Notes: a model not told the origin generated them from the letters alone. A stretch of 64,000 nt of DNA from Luteolibacter flavescens (GCF_025950085.1 NZ_JAPDDS010000005.1:1-64000); one strand, 5' to 3'; shown: positions 51,793 through 60,972, numbered from the stretch's first letter. Numbers and translations are program-made.

Positions 51793-52830
51793 TCAGCGGT
51801 GGATGCGGACGCTCATCGGCTCGCCGCCTGGCAATCCGTCGAAGATGACGAGCATCTCGATGTGGCTGTCGGTGTCATCCAGCACGAGCAGGGCCTCGCC
51901 CTTGCCGCCGTTTTCCGGGAGGCGGCCCAGGTTCCTCGCGTTGGAATCGCGGCCGTTCCAGTGGAGCAGCTCGAAGCGGGTGTCCGGTCCCGGGGCGGCG
52001 GTGACGGGGATCTTCTTCGATGCCTCGGCGCTCGCGTTGCCGGTCAGCACGATGAAGCCGTCCTTCACCGCGGCGATCTCGCGGATGCCCCGGCCCTTGC
52101 TGATGGCGATTTCGTGGACCTTCATCGGAGCAGGCTTGCCACCGTCAAAGAGCTGCCCGGGGGCAAGCTCCAGCACGAGGCCGCGGCCATCCTGGTTCGG
52201 CGCGCGCAGGCCGAACCACAGTTTCCCGCCTGACCAGGTCAGGCCCTCGATGTTCAGCCCGTTTTGCTGAAGCGGTTGCTTGAGGTGCGGCTCGACCCGA
52301 GGCGTCTTTTCCAGCCATGGCAGCAGGCTCGCGCGGCGGATGCCGTCCCTCTTCACCACGCCGGTGGCGGGATCGACGGGCACCTGATAGATCGAGTGGC
52401 GGTCCGGCTGGAAGTCGCCCTTCTTCTTCCCGAGGCCGTGGGAGCCGACAACGTAGTAGGCATTGTCATCCGGCGAGAATGCCACGCCCTCGATGTCCAC
52501 TTCCTGCTTCTTGCCGGTGGACTCGATGGGCAGGGCGATAGGCCGCTTCGACTCGATGCGCTGCTTCGCGAAGTCGACCACGCCCGGCTGGACGTGGAAC
52601 ATCTCATCGCTGCCGACGAGCACGTGCGTCTTGCTGGCGGCGGCGATGCCGCTGAGGTCGAGCGAATTCTCGAAGCCCGCGAGCTGCCACTCGTCGTCCA
52701 GGATTTCCAGGCGTGGTGAGCCGGTATCGGTGCTGGCACCCGTCTGGGCGCAGGCCACCGGCAGCAGCGCAGCGAGGGCCAGCGCGGCCAGGGTGCCGGG
52801 ACGGAGATTTGCAGGGCGGTTCGCTTTCAC
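51793..52830 (-). CDS. Exported DUF3616 beta-propeller-like protein
   Basis: A 345-residue protein with GTG start and signal segment GTLAALALAALLPVACAQTG (possible lipobox at Cys28). The DUF3616 pattern is present: LEILDDEWQLAGFENSLDLSGIA, DIEGVAFSPDDNAYYVVGSHG, LNIEGLTWSGGKLWFGLRAPNQDGRGLVLEL, and a final GGKGEALLVLDDTDSHIEMLVIFDGLPG. The repeated strand pattern suggests a beta propeller. The function is unknown. It lies 44 bp upstream of the PepSY-like gene on the same strand, so the two are probably cotranscribed. Confidence 0.85.
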   Translation of the reverse strand: MKANRPANLRPGTLAALALAALLPVACAQTGASTDTGSPRLEILDDEWQLAGFENSLDLSGIAAASKTHVLVGSDEMFHVQPGVVDFAKQRIESKRPIALPIESTGKKQEVDIEGVAFSPDDNAYYVVGSHGLGKKKGDFQPDRHSIYQVPVDPATGVVKRDGIRRASLLPWLEKTPRVEPHLKQPLQQNGLNIEGLTWSGGKLWFGLRAPNQDGRGLVLELAPGQLFDGGKPAPMKVHEIAISKGRGIREIAAVKDGFIVLTGNASAEASKKIPVTAAPGPDTRFELLHWNGRDSNARNLGRLPENGGKGEALLVLDDTDSHIEMLVIFDGLPGGEPMSVRIHR

Positions 52831-52909
52831 GCCGGAAGTCCTAGCTCCCGAACATGACCCGAAGATGACGGCGCGGAAAAAATCTCCGCGAGCTTCCGCC
52901 CCGTCTGGC

Positions 52910-54262
52910 TCAATCGCGGTCTTCGCCGGCGTTTTCCTCCATCTCCTCCTCCTCGTCGTCTCCGGCAGCTTCTTCGGCGAAGATCTCTTCGTAAATCTCG
53001 ATCAGGTCGCTCTTCGGAGACTTCGCCTTCAGCATTTCCAGCAGCGCCTTGGCGACGGCTTCATCTTCAAGCTCCAGCGCGTGGTCGATGGCTGTCTCAT
53101 AGGCGACCTCGGGGTCCGGCATCGCGTCGAAGTAGGGAGCGAGCTCGCCCACTTTTTCCGGCCCGGAGGAGACCGACGCCGTGGCCAGGCAGCCCTCGGA
53201 CTCCTTGTTGTCCGCCAGTCCCTTCAGCGCGTGATCCAGGGCCTCCGCCTTCTTGTCCTCGGCGTAGTAGGCGTCCGCCATCATCTCATGCGCGTCGCTG
53301 TCCCATCCGAGCAGGTCGGCGTAGGTCTGGTAGGCGGTGCGCGCCTCGGCGAAGCGCTCCAGCCCTGCGAGGGCGAGGCCTTTCTGGAAATAAATGCCGG
53401 GGGAGGGATTTGGCAGCTTCTCCAGAGCATCGATCTCCTCCAGCACCTTCTCCGATTCTCCGTTCATGATCAGACCTGTCACAACCATCTGTCTGGCCAC
53501 GATCTCCACCTCCTGAGGTGGGGAATGCTTCAGGATCTCCTCGGCGTGCTTTTGCACGGTGGTCAGCTTCTCCACCAGGTCCCCCGAGTGAAGGTCCTGC
53601 ATGGCGGTCGCCATCGCCGTCATCGGGGCCATCCAGGGGGCGATCTTGCCCTTCAGGTTGCCAGCCACCGCGCCCATCATCGTGCTCGCGCGGACGCCCT
53701 GGCTCAGTTCTTCGAAGTCATAGGCCCTCCACGCCTTGTCCTCCTTCACCAGCCACCAGCGCATCTTCGTCACGGTCTGGAACTCGTTGTCATACTGACG
53801 CGTGTAGGCCAGCAATTGGTTCGGTGCCGTTTCCTCCAGCCGTGAGATCACGTGGCGGTCGAAGGACAAGTTTCCAGCCGACTTGCCCATCGATCCCTCT
53901 GCGCCCTTGATGAAGGCCGCCCGCTGTTTGTCATCGCGGAAGGAGATCAGCTCCTTTGCCTCCAGATGCCGGACCATGGCGTCCACGGAAAGGCATTCCT
54001 GGTAGGCGACCATGTCGCCTTTCCTCGCCGCGATGCCGAGTTTCGTGAAGAAGGCATCCACCTCGGCGTGCTCCGGCCGCGAGGGGTCGAGGATCTTCGC
54101 ACCCTCCTGCGGGCTGTCGCTGAAGGCGCTCTTCATGCTTTCGCTGCGCTCCGCTTCGGTCTCGTGCGTCACGGTGATGCCCGGGTCGCTCTTCTTCTTG
54201 TTGCAAGACGACGTGAGCGCGGTGGCGCAGGCCAGGGCGAGCAGCAGGAGGCGTGAAGTCAT
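52910..54262 (-). CDS. TPR-containing lipoprotein, 450 aa
   Basis: The start MTSRLLLLALACATALTSSC is used because it begins a lipoprotein signal with lipobox LTSSC (Cys20); upstream sequence is not protein-like. The mid region (AEVDAFFTKLGIAARKGDMVAYQECLSVDAMVRHLEAKE) is a helical domain. Residues about 230-400 hold TPR-like repeats (SPGIYFQKGLALAGLERFAEARTAYQTYADLLGWDSDAHEMMADAYYAEDKKAEALDHALKGLADN). The C-terminus is very acidic (EEAAGDDEEEEMEENAGED). It is likely anchored in the outer or inner membrane. The function is unknown. It diverges from the substrate-binding/OmpA gene with 119 bp between starts. Confidence 0.75.
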   Translation of the reverse strand: MTSRLLLLALACATALTSSCNKKKSDPGITVTHETEAERSESMKSAFSDSPQEGAKILDPSRPEHAEVDAFFTKLGIAARKGDMVAYQECLSVDAMVRHLEAKELISFRDDKQRAAFIKGAEGSMGKSAGNLSFDRHVISRLEETAPNQLLAYTRQYDNEFQTVTKMRWWLVKEDKAWRAYDFEELSQGVRASTMMGAVAGNLKGKIAPWMAPMTAMATAMQDLHSGDLVEKLTTVQKHAEEILKHSPPQEVEIVARQMVVTGLIMNGESEKVLEEIDALEKLPNPSPGIYFQKGLALAGLERFAEARTAYQTYADLLGWDSDAHEMMADAYYAEDKKAEALDHALKGLADNKESEGCLATASVSSGPEKVGELAPYFDAMPDPEVAYETAIDHALELEDEAVAKALLEMLKAKSPKSDLIEIYEEIFAEEAAGDDEEEEMEENAGEDRD

Positions 54263-54381
54263 GTCATGGAGATAAGGCAGGGCCGCTGCGCTTGGCGAGA
54301 CAGGACTGGCACGCCCCTCCACATACGGCCGCATTTTCCCATCGCCGCGGCGTCTCCCTCCGGTGCATGCTCCCCCGCATC

Positions 54382-56061
54382 ATGACCAAGCTCGGAAAGA
54401 TCGTCTTCACCATCGTGGTCCTGCTCCTCGCCGGATTCGCCGTGATGCGGATGCTGGGGAAAAAGGACACGCCGCCCCCAGCCACGTCCTCGGCCACACC
54501 CGTGGATGCCGCGGAAATGGTAGCGCCCGATGGCGACAGCAGCATCGCCGCCGAGTACGACTTCATCGCGCCGGGCAAGGCCCCGCAGCTCCCCTCGCCC
54601 CGGCCCTACACGCCGCAGGACAATACCATCGTCCTGAATCTCTCCGACTACGCGGGCTACGCCGGCCTCATCGTGGCGAATGGCGGCCTGGAGCCGAATG
54701 ACAACTCATGGTTCACGAAGAACGGCGGCTTCAAGCTGAAGATCACCCTCAGCGAGGAGGACTCGTGGGCGGACCTGCAGGACGGGAAATACGCCGCCAC
54801 CGCCACCACCGTGGACGTGCTGTCAAACTACGGCCGCCAGTGGCAGGGCGTGGTGCCCGCGCAGGTCTCCTGGTCGCGCGGTGCCGACGGCATCATCGTG
54901 AAGAAGGACATCAAGCGCGTGAATGACCTGAAGGGAAAGACCATCGCCACCTCGCCCTTCAGCGAGGCGGAGTTCTTCATCCGCTACCTCGCCCAGGAGG
55001 CCGGCCTGCCGGTCGTGCGGCTGGATGGCCCGGAGCAGTCGCGGAATCCCGAGGCGGTGAATCTCGTCTTCCTCGAGGATGCCTTCGAGGCCGGGGATGC
55101 CTTCCTCGCCGACCTGAAGTCCGGCGGCACCCAGCTCGACGGCTGCGTCACCTGGGCGCCAAAGACCACCGAGGTGGTCACCGCATCCGAAGGGGCTGCC
55201 CGCCAGCTCATCGACAATCGCAACCTGCTCGTCATCGCCGACATCCTCGTCTTCAACAAGGGCTTCGCCCAGGCCCGGCCGGAAGTCGTCCAGAAGATCG
55301 TGGAAGGCATGCTGCTCCACAACGACCGCATCCGCGCCAATCCCGAGCCGCACCTGAAGACCATCGCCGATGGTCTGAAGTGGAGCGTGGAGGACGCGCG
55401 CGAGGAGCTGGCGAAGGTCCACCTTTCGAATCTGCCGGAAAACCTCGCTTTCTTCCGCGGGGCCATCGATGAGGCGGGCTCCTTCGCCTCCGTCTTCCAG
55501 ATCGCGAATCTCGCCTACGGGGCCGAGCTCCAGCCGTCGCCCGTGGCCGCCACCTACTTCGCCGACACGAAGGCGCTGGAAGCCATCGCCGCCGGTGGCA
55601 CGCTCTCCTCGCAGGTCGCCTCCATCCAGCCGATCAAGACCACCGACCAGGCACCCATCGAGCAGGACCCGCTGCTGACCCGCGACATCCGCTTCTACTT
55701 CCTGCCGAATAGCGCCGAGCTGGACATGGACAACAAGGAGAACCACGACTTCCTCTCCAATGTGAACCACCTCCTCGGCGTCTCTCCCGGCTCCATGATC
55801 CTCATGCGCGGCCACGTGGATGACGCGCAGAAGGAAACCTTCCGCACCCAGGGCGGAGAGTCCCTCGTCCGGAAGATGGCGCTCAAGGCCATGGAACTCT
55901 CCACCCAGCGCGCCGAGGAAGTGAAACGCCGCCTGCTGGAAAAGTATCCCTCCATCAAGACCGACCGTCTCGAAGTCATCGGCCGCGGCTGGGAAGAGCC
56001 CGCCGGCCGCGACTCCGAGCTGAATCGCCGCGTGGAGGTCCAGTGGTTCACGGTGGAGTGA
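54382..56061 (+). CDS. Substrate-binding protein fused to OmpA-like peptidoglycan-binding domain
   Basis: The start MTKLGKIVFTIVVLLLAGF begins a membrane anchor (residues 4-22); an ATG at 54367 is an alternative. The 559-residue protein has a Pro-rich linker, then a periplasmic ABC-type substrate-binding fold of the NMT1/phosphate type (NTIVLNLSDYAGYAGLIVANGGLE, DLKGKTIATSPFSEAEFFIRYL, LVIADILVFNKGFAQARPEVVQKIVEG). The final ~130 residues are OmpA-like (IRFYFLPNSAELDMDNKENHDFL, GHVDDAQ, ELNRRVEVQW), which bind peptidoglycan. No ABC permease or ATPase is adjacent, so it may act as a wall-anchored ligand sensor rather than a transporter. It precedes a coiled-coil membrane protein. Confidence 0.85.
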   Translation: MTKLGKIVFTIVVLLLAGFAVMRMLGKKDTPPPATSSATPVDAAEMVAPDGDSSIAAEYDFIAPGKAPQLPSPRPYTPQDNTIVLNLSDYAGYAGLIVANGGLEPNDNSWFTKNGGFKLKITLSEEDSWADLQDGKYAATATTVDVLSNYGRQWQGVVPAQVSWSRGADGIIVKKDIKRVNDLKGKTIATSPFSEAEFFIRYLAQEAGLPVVRLDGPEQSRNPEAVNLVFLEDAFEAGDAFLADLKSGGTQLDGCVTWAPKTTEVVTASEGAARQLIDNRNLLVIADILVFNKGFAQARPEVVQKIVEGMLLHNDRIRANPEPHLKTIADGLKWSVEDAREELAKVHLSNLPENLAFFRGAIDEAGSFASVFQIANLAYGAELQPSPVAATYFADTKALEAIAAGGTLSSQVASIQPIKTTDQAPIEQDPLLTRDIRFYFLPNSAELDMDNKENHDFLSNVNHLLGVSPGSMILMRGHVDDAQKETFRTQGGESLVRKMALKAMELSTQRAEEVKRRLLEKYPSIKTDRLEVIGRGWEEPAGRDSELNRRVEVQWFTVE

Positions 56062-56219
56062 AAGGGCAGTGTGCCGGGTGATCCGCGATCGGTGACCAGT
56101 GGTTGGAGATTTCCGTTCCGGACCGTCCGATGGCGCCATGGCCTTCCTTCCTGCGATCACCCGCACCCGTCCTTGTCTTTCCACCGATCACCGCTCACTG
56201 ATCACCCGGCACTGATTCC

Positions 56220-57047
56220 ATGACCGGCCTTGAGAAACTGAAAGCCTTTGTGAAAAGCCCGCACCACGCGTGGCTCGGGCTTCTGACGCTCGGGGCCGGG
56301 GTGGCCACCGTCAGCGGCATCGGCGTGGTCGCCGGGCTGGCGGCCTACGCGCTCGGCTGGATCTACCTGCCGGATTCGCGCTTCTTCAAGAGCTGGCTGG
56401 CCAGCCGCAAGCAGGGGGACGAGGGCGCTAGGCTGCGGCAGTTCCTCTTCCAGCGCCGCCAGATCTACGATGCCCTTCGTACTTCCACCCGTGCGCGCTA
56501 CGAGCGCCTCGCCGGGGAGATCGAGAGCCTGCAGGATGAGTTCCGCCGCGATCCGCGGCTGAATGCCGAGATCGTCCGCCAGCGCAGCGAGCGCCTGTCG
56601 AATCTCGCGTGGACCTACCTGCGCCTGCTGCACACCGGCGAGATGCTCGACCGCTTCATCGAGTCCGAGGACCCCGCCGACTTGGAACAAAAGATAGCCT
56701 CGATGGAGAAGGAACTCTCCGCCATCGACGCAGGTAGCAAGGCCAGCCTGGCCGAGTCCCTCCAGTCCCGCCTTTCCTCGCTGAAGGCCCGTCTGGAAAA
56801 GCGCCGCGGAGCCGAGGAGAGCCGCGAGCTCACCGCCTCCGAGCAGGAGCGCATCGCCGAGCTCGTGAAGCTCTTCCGCGCCGACCACCTCGCCAGCCGC
56901 GATGCCGGCGCGCTCTCGCACGAGATCGACGGTGCCGCCGTCCAACTCGACCGCACCCGCGAATGGCTCAGCGGCCTGGAATTCGACACCTCCCCCGACA
57001 TCCCCGAAGCCCTCGCCGCCGCCGCCCCGCTGAAGGTGGGGCAGTGA
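56220..57047 (+). CDS. Membrane protein with long coiled coil
   Basis: A 275-residue protein. The N-terminal 50 residues are hydrophobic (GLLTLGAGVATVSGIGVVAGLAAYALGWIYL), probably a membrane hairpin. From about 70 the chain is a long heptad-rich helical region (LRTSTRARYERLAGEIESLQDEFRRDPRLNAEI, ADLEQKIASMEKELSAID, RLSSLKARLEKRRGAEESREL). It lies 158 bp after the substrate-binding/OmpA gene on the same strand. It is probably a scaffold with cytoplasmic coiled coil. The family is not recognised; an XpaC-like role alongside the OmpA-fused protein is possible but unproven. Confidence 0.65.
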   Translation: MTGLEKLKAFVKSPHHAWLGLLTLGAGVATVSGIGVVAGLAAYALGWIYLPDSRFFKSWLASRKQGDEGARLRQFLFQRRQIYDALRTSTRARYERLAGEIESLQDEFRRDPRLNAEIVRQRSERLSNLAWTYLRLLHTGEMLDRFIESEDPADLEQKIASMEKELSAIDAGSKASLAESLQSRLSSLKARLEKRRGAEESRELTASEQERIAELVKLFRADHLASRDAGALSHEIDGAAVQLDRTREWLSGLEFDTSPDIPEALAAAAPLKVGQ

Positions 57048-57061
57048 TCCCATGCGGTAAT

Positions 57062-59140
57062 CTACGAGGAATGCTTGAGTTCCTTCGCGCCGCAAGAACT
57101 CAAGAAGTCAAAGACGCCATCGTAGAACTCTGTCTTCCTCGTGACGTCTTCACCGCTGGGATCGCCTTTCGGAACGAAGATGACCATTCCTTTCCGAGCC
57201 CGCGTGAGAAGGACGCGGTAGCTGTTCTTCGCGACATCTTTGAGGCGATCCTGATTCCAGTCCGAACCGCTGAGTTTAAAGGCGGTCCAGTCATCGTGGT
57301 TGCGGCGTAGATCCGCGTCCCAGCATACAATGGTGTAGTCGAGTTCCAGCCCTTGGACTTGATACTGGTTTTGAACCGTCTCCAACGCGTTCGACGAGCG
57401 GACATCGGTGCTGGGGGCAAGCATCCAGTCTGCTATGCTCGGTTTGAGATCGACGAACAAACCTTCGGCGGCAAGCCGCTTCGCTTGTCCTGATGCGATG
57501 AGCCCTGCCCGTTGGTTGCCTGCCCGATGAGCCCTTGCCCATCGCTTTGCTTCCTCAAGACTGCGGGTAATCCACACCGTGGAACCTTCCCGTTCCATCT
57601 CGATCGCAAGCCTTTCCGCGGATGCCCGGTCATTATCGAGGAGGGCGCCGGCCCACTCTTCGATATGCTTGTTCCTGTAATAGCGCATCGACTGATGAAG
57701 ATGCCCATTTTTCAGAACATGGCGCAGCGGATGAGCGGCCCATGTTTCCGGTGCCTTGAATTCGGCAAGTGCCAATGTTTCGTCCGAGATCGAATAGCTC
57801 CAGTTCTTGCGTTCCGCAGCCTCAAGCCAGGCGAGGATTCCAAGTTCGCCACGGTTGATCGCTTGATTGTGACCGACCAGTGCCAGCACGACGGCACCGC
57901 CTGATGGGAAGGCCGCCTTTTGAGCTTCAAGTATCAGGTCGGCTTCGTGGTCATCGAGGGCGCTGCCCAAGACAATCCGTCCTTTCTCATAAGTTCGCTG
58001 AGCTTCGTCAAAGACAAGCAAGCGGCCGTCTTCCTGTGAATGTGCGGATCCGCGTTTCCCGAGGAAATTGTGGGCTTTCACCACCTTGAAGTTTGCTGCT
58101 GCCGAGACCAATCGCGCATCTGACCGCCGATACCCCGTGGCCGCCCATGATTCAGCTCTGCTCCCTTGCGAGCGGAACGAGTTCGACAGTGCTTTGTTGA
58201 GGACATCGACCAGAGGGGCGTTCCCTGTCACGAAGACCGAGTTTGATGCCAGATCCCCGCGCATCACCAGATCAAGACCTACCAAGGTTTTCCCCGCTCC
58301 GGGTGCTCCGGAAAGAAAGATCACATGATAGGACCCTCGCGCGAGTGCCTCCCGGGCTGTGTCGCGAATCTCATTCACAGCCGCTTCGATGGATGCCTTT
58401 GGCGCCGCATGGTCTTGAATGGCTACGACATCGTGATTGCCGTAAAGCGACAGGGCAGCATCAAGGATCGAAGAGGACGGGCGGAAAGAGGAGTTCAACC
58501 ACTCTGAGGAAGAAATCGGAGTCGTGGTTCGTCTGTGAGACATTCCAGTTCCGATGGTCTTACAAAAGGTGGATCGGTCACACTCCAACGGTTTCGACGC
58601 CATGGCCGGCCAGCTATTCCCTCCGAGGCCAGGCCAATCGGATTGGTTTTTGAGAATGCCTGCCGTGAGTGCGATGACGGGAACCACGATCACGCCATGG
58701 TTTCCTTCACAGAGTTCCTGAGTAGTCTTGTGGAATTCGATCAAGTTGACGGCATAGGTCATGACTTGGTCTCGATCCGCTCTTTGGATCTTCTGACGTT
58801 TGAATTCCACAACGAAGATGATGCCGTTGCCGATAAGGATGCAGTCAATGCGGAGCCCGCGTCGGCGGAAGTCATACTCGAGTACGACGTGAGTGATTTC
58901 GTTGCACTCCGGAGACAAGAGAGCTTCGCGCAGGATCGGTATCCTATCGTCCAGAGTGCTTTGAAGAAGTTCGACGCTGCTGTTCCACTCTTCGTTTTGA
59001 TGAGCTTCCACTTCCAAGCTCTCGGCGGCCGCTCTTCCCGCGAGATGGTTTGCGATTGTTTCGGATGGTGCGCTGATAAATGTCTCGCGGGTCGCGGAAT
59101 ACCAAGCAGGAGACCTATGAAGACGTGACGGGGAAGTCAT
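57062..59140 (-). CDS. Nuclease-DUF2075 superfamily I helicase-like protein
   Basis: The start MTSPSRLHRSPAWYSATRETF is close to the conserved family opening; the longer frame runs into unrelated sequence. The 692-residue protein has an N-terminal restriction-endonuclease-like domain (about 60-160: VLEYDFRRRGLRIDCILIG, then FVVEFKRQ, giving the D...ExK pattern). The DUF2075 helicase domain follows: Walker A SGAPGAGKTLVGLDL (about 280), DEAQ-type Walker B LLVFDEAQRTYE (about 377), and C-terminal NSYRVLLTRARKGMVIFVPKG (about 643). Family members are linked to schlafen-like nucleic-acid defence systems. GC and codon use are lower than in the rest of the window, which supports transfer. Its 5' end overlaps the divergent gene at 59080. 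Confidence 0.88.
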   Translation of the reverse strand: MTSPSRLHRSPAWYSATRETFISAPSETIANHLAGRAAAESLEVEAHQNEEWNSSVELLQSTLDDRIPILREALLSPECNEITHVVLEYDFRRRGLRIDCILIGNGIIFVVEFKRQKIQRADRDQVMTYAVNLIEFHKTTQELCEGNHGVIVVPVIALTAGILKNQSDWPGLGGNSWPAMASKPLECDRSTFCKTIGTGMSHRRTTTPISSSEWLNSSFRPSSSILDAALSLYGNHDVVAIQDHAAPKASIEAAVNEIRDTAREALARGSYHVIFLSGAPGAGKTLVGLDLVMRGDLASNSVFVTGNAPLVDVLNKALSNSFRSQGSRAESWAATGYRRSDARLVSAAANFKVVKAHNFLGKRGSAHSQEDGRLLVFDEAQRTYEKGRIVLGSALDDHEADLILEAQKAAFPSGGAVVLALVGHNQAINRGELGILAWLEAAERKNWSYSISDETLALAEFKAPETWAAHPLRHVLKNGHLHQSMRYYRNKHIEEWAGALLDNDRASAERLAIEMEREGSTVWITRSLEEAKRWARAHRAGNQRAGLIASGQAKRLAAEGLFVDLKPSIADWMLAPSTDVRSSNALETVQNQYQVQGLELDYTIVCWDADLRRNHDDWTAFKLSGSDWNQDRLKDVAKNSYRVLLTRARKGMVIFVPKGDPSGEDVTRKTEFYDGVFDFLSSCGAKELKHSS

Positions 59141-59472
59141 TGTGGGAGCCGAATGCGACGCAGATTTGTAAAAGACATCTTGATGAATGGACCACTCCTG
59201 GCCAGGTGATTCTGGCGATGAGTGAATCCAAAGTTCCCCTTCTGCTGGATAGCATGATGGTCGGTCAGATTCTCGATGCACTGGAGGTGCGGCGGGATGC
59301 TTGGGAGAAGACTTCCGCTTGGTTCCATGGCAAGCTGGGCGATCCGACTTTCCTCATTGAGGAATGCGATGATGCGGAGGAGGCGGATGGGATCGCAGCC
59401 TATTATCGGGAGATCGAGGGAGAGATCAGGGCGCAGTTGGAGCGTTATCGATCTCAGGATTCAGGAGGGTGA
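59080..59472 (+). CDS. Hypothetical protein divergent from and overlapping the helicase gene
   Basis: A 130-codon frame. Its first 61 bp overlap the 5' end of the helicase gene on the other strand, so the true start may be the GTG at 59125 or the TTG at 59140. The protein-like part includes LDEWTTPGQVILAMSESKVPLLLDSMMVGQILDALEVRRDAWEKTSAWFHG and an acidic helix, EECDDAEEADGIAAYYREIEGEIRAQLERY. There is no signal peptide or membrane helix, and no known family. It shares the lower GC of the helicase gene, so the two may have arrived together. The function is unknown. Confidence 0.55.
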   Translation: MSRGSRNTKQETYEDVTGKSLWEPNATQICKRHLDEWTTPGQVILAMSESKVPLLLDSMMVGQILDALEVRRDAWEKTSAWFHGKLGDPTFLIEECDDAEEADGIAAYYREIEGEIRAQLERYRSQDSGG

Positions 59473-59592
59473 CCGTCGTGGATCGGCGATGGGAATTTCG
59501 CTGCGGGATTCCATCCCGTGGTTTGGACAAGGGACGAGGGGGTGGGCGCTTTCAGGGGCGAAAGACACATTCCCACCCCGACTCATCATCCC

Positions 59593-60309
59593 ATGAAATT
59601 CCTTCCTCTCCCTCCTCCGGTCCGGTCGTTCCTGAAGCGCAAGTGGACGGAGTGGCGTTCCACGATCCTGTTCGCCGCCTTCGTGCTCACGCCGGTGAAG
59701 TCCAGCCTGGCGGACATGAATTGGGTGCCATCGGGATCGATGAATCCCACCATCCTCGAAGGCGACCTGGTGTATGTGGACAAGCTCGCATACGACCTGC
59801 GCCTCCCGCTGACCTACCAGCGGATCGCGAAGTGGCAGGACCCGGCGAAGGGCGATATCGTCGTCTTCTTCTCGCCGAAGGATGACATGCGCATCGTGAA
59901 GCGAGTGGTCGGCACGCCGGGCGATGTGATCGAGCTGCGGAACCGCACGCTTTACCTGAATGGCAAGCCGCTCGACTACGCGCCGCTGCCCGCGGCGGAG
60001 TCGGCCGGGCTGAATCCGCCGCTCGCCGCACGCGCGGTGATGGCGGAAGAGGATCTCGCAGGCAGGGAGCACGCGGTGATGGCCATCCCCGGCTTCCCCG
60101 GGTCTCCCACCAGCTTCCCGCCCATCACCGTGCCACCGGGCCAGTACTTCATCATGGGCGACAACCGTGACAACAGCCTCGACTCGCGCGACTACGGCAT
60201 GGTCGAGCGGAAGCGCATCATCGGAAAGGTCTCCACCGTCCTCGCGTCCTTCGACATCCTCGACAAGTACCAGCCGCGCACCTCGCGATTCATGAAGTCG
60301 CTGCGATAA
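59593..60309 (+). CDS. lepB: Signal peptidase I
   Basis: A 238-residue leader peptidase. The start MKFLPLPPPVRSFLKRKW leads to a membrane segment (RSTILFAAFVLTPVKSSLAD). The catalytic Ser49 is in WVPSGSMNPTILEGDLV. The general-base Lys103 is in DDMRIVKRVVGTPGD. The box E GDNRDNSLDSRDYG is complete, as is the C-terminal strand. It cleaves signal peptides of the many exported proteins in this genome. It has a single N-terminal helix (Gram-positive-like length) rather than the two of E. coli. It is a separate unit ahead of tspO. Confidence 0.97.
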   Translation: MKFLPLPPPVRSFLKRKWTEWRSTILFAAFVLTPVKSSLADMNWVPSGSMNPTILEGDLVYVDKLAYDLRLPLTYQRIAKWQDPAKGDIVVFFSPKDDMRIVKRVVGTPGDVIELRNRTLYLNGKPLDYAPLPAAESAGLNPPLAARAVMAEEDLAGREHAVMAIPGFPGSPTSFPPITVPPGQYFIMGDNRDNSLDSRDYGMVERKRIIGKVSTVLASFDILDKYQPRTSRFMKSLR

Positions 60310-60332
60310 CGAGACCGCCGCTCCGCCTCCCG

Positions 60333-60806
60333 CTATCGGTTCAGCACCATGAAGCCCGCATTCAGGTAGGTGGCATAGCACACCCACAGGAGATACGGGA
60401 CCAGCAGACCCGCCGCCAGCGGGTCGAGCGGGCGGAAGCGCACAATGGTGACGACGATGGCGAGGATCATCAGCACGATGACCACCAGCGCGGCGGCGAG
60501 CTGATGCGCGCCGAAGAAGACGGGCGTCCACGCCAGATTCAGCGCAAGCTGGATGAAGAAGGCGACGAGCGCCCCGCGCTTCGCCGGTCCCGCAGGCGCG
60601 CGATGCCAGATGAGCGCGAGGGACGTGCCGATCATCGCGTAGAGCGCGCTCCAAACCGGGCCGAAGACGGCATTCGGCGGCGTGCCCGGCGGGCGCTCGA
60701 GATTCACATACCACGAGCCGATGGACGAGGCGGTAATGTATCCACCCAGCCCGCCGAGGATTTCCGCGGCCACGATGCACAGGACGATCTTGAGCCAGAG
60801 AGGCAT
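60333..60806 (-). CDS. tspO: TspO/MBR-family tryptophan-rich sensory protein
   Basis: A 157-residue five-helix membrane protein. The start MPLWLKIVLCIVAAEILGGLGGY is at the first helix; the extension upstream is not membrane-like. The family features are present: WYVNLERPPGTPPNAVFGPVWSALYAMIGTSLALIW (cytoplasmic loop and helix 2), FFIQLALNLAWTPVFFG (helix 3), AALVVIVLMILAIVVTIVRF (helix 4), LLVPYLLWVCYATYLNAGFMVLN (helix 5 with the cholesterol-recognition-like region). These proteins bind porphyrins and regulate envelope or photosynthesis genes in bacteria. It converges with lepB, with 23 bp between stops. Confidence 0.95.
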   Translation of the reverse strand: MPLWLKIVLCIVAAEILGGLGGYITASSIGSWYVNLERPPGTPPNAVFGPVWSALYAMIGTSLALIWHRAPAGPAKRGALVAFFIQLALNLAWTPVFFGAHQLAAALVVIVLMILAIVVTIVRFRPLDPLAAGLLVPYLLWVCYATYLNAGFMVLNR

Positions 60807-60972
60807 GGTCCACTCTCGCCGGGATTCGCCACGCGACAATGTGAAAGCGTGGCCGCGCGTCCGCATGCACTTCCGGCGCGCCGGGCTATGGGGCATTGGA
60901 ATTGCAAGGGAATCTGAAATTTCCAGTCCGCGAACTTGTTTTGCAGTCCGCCGCCGCCTATGGCTGCCCCTT

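Noticed and set aside
58535..59128. A 197-codon plus-strand frame inside the helicase gene
   Set aside because: It is antisense to the N-terminal nuclease domain of the helicase, whose motifs are clear.
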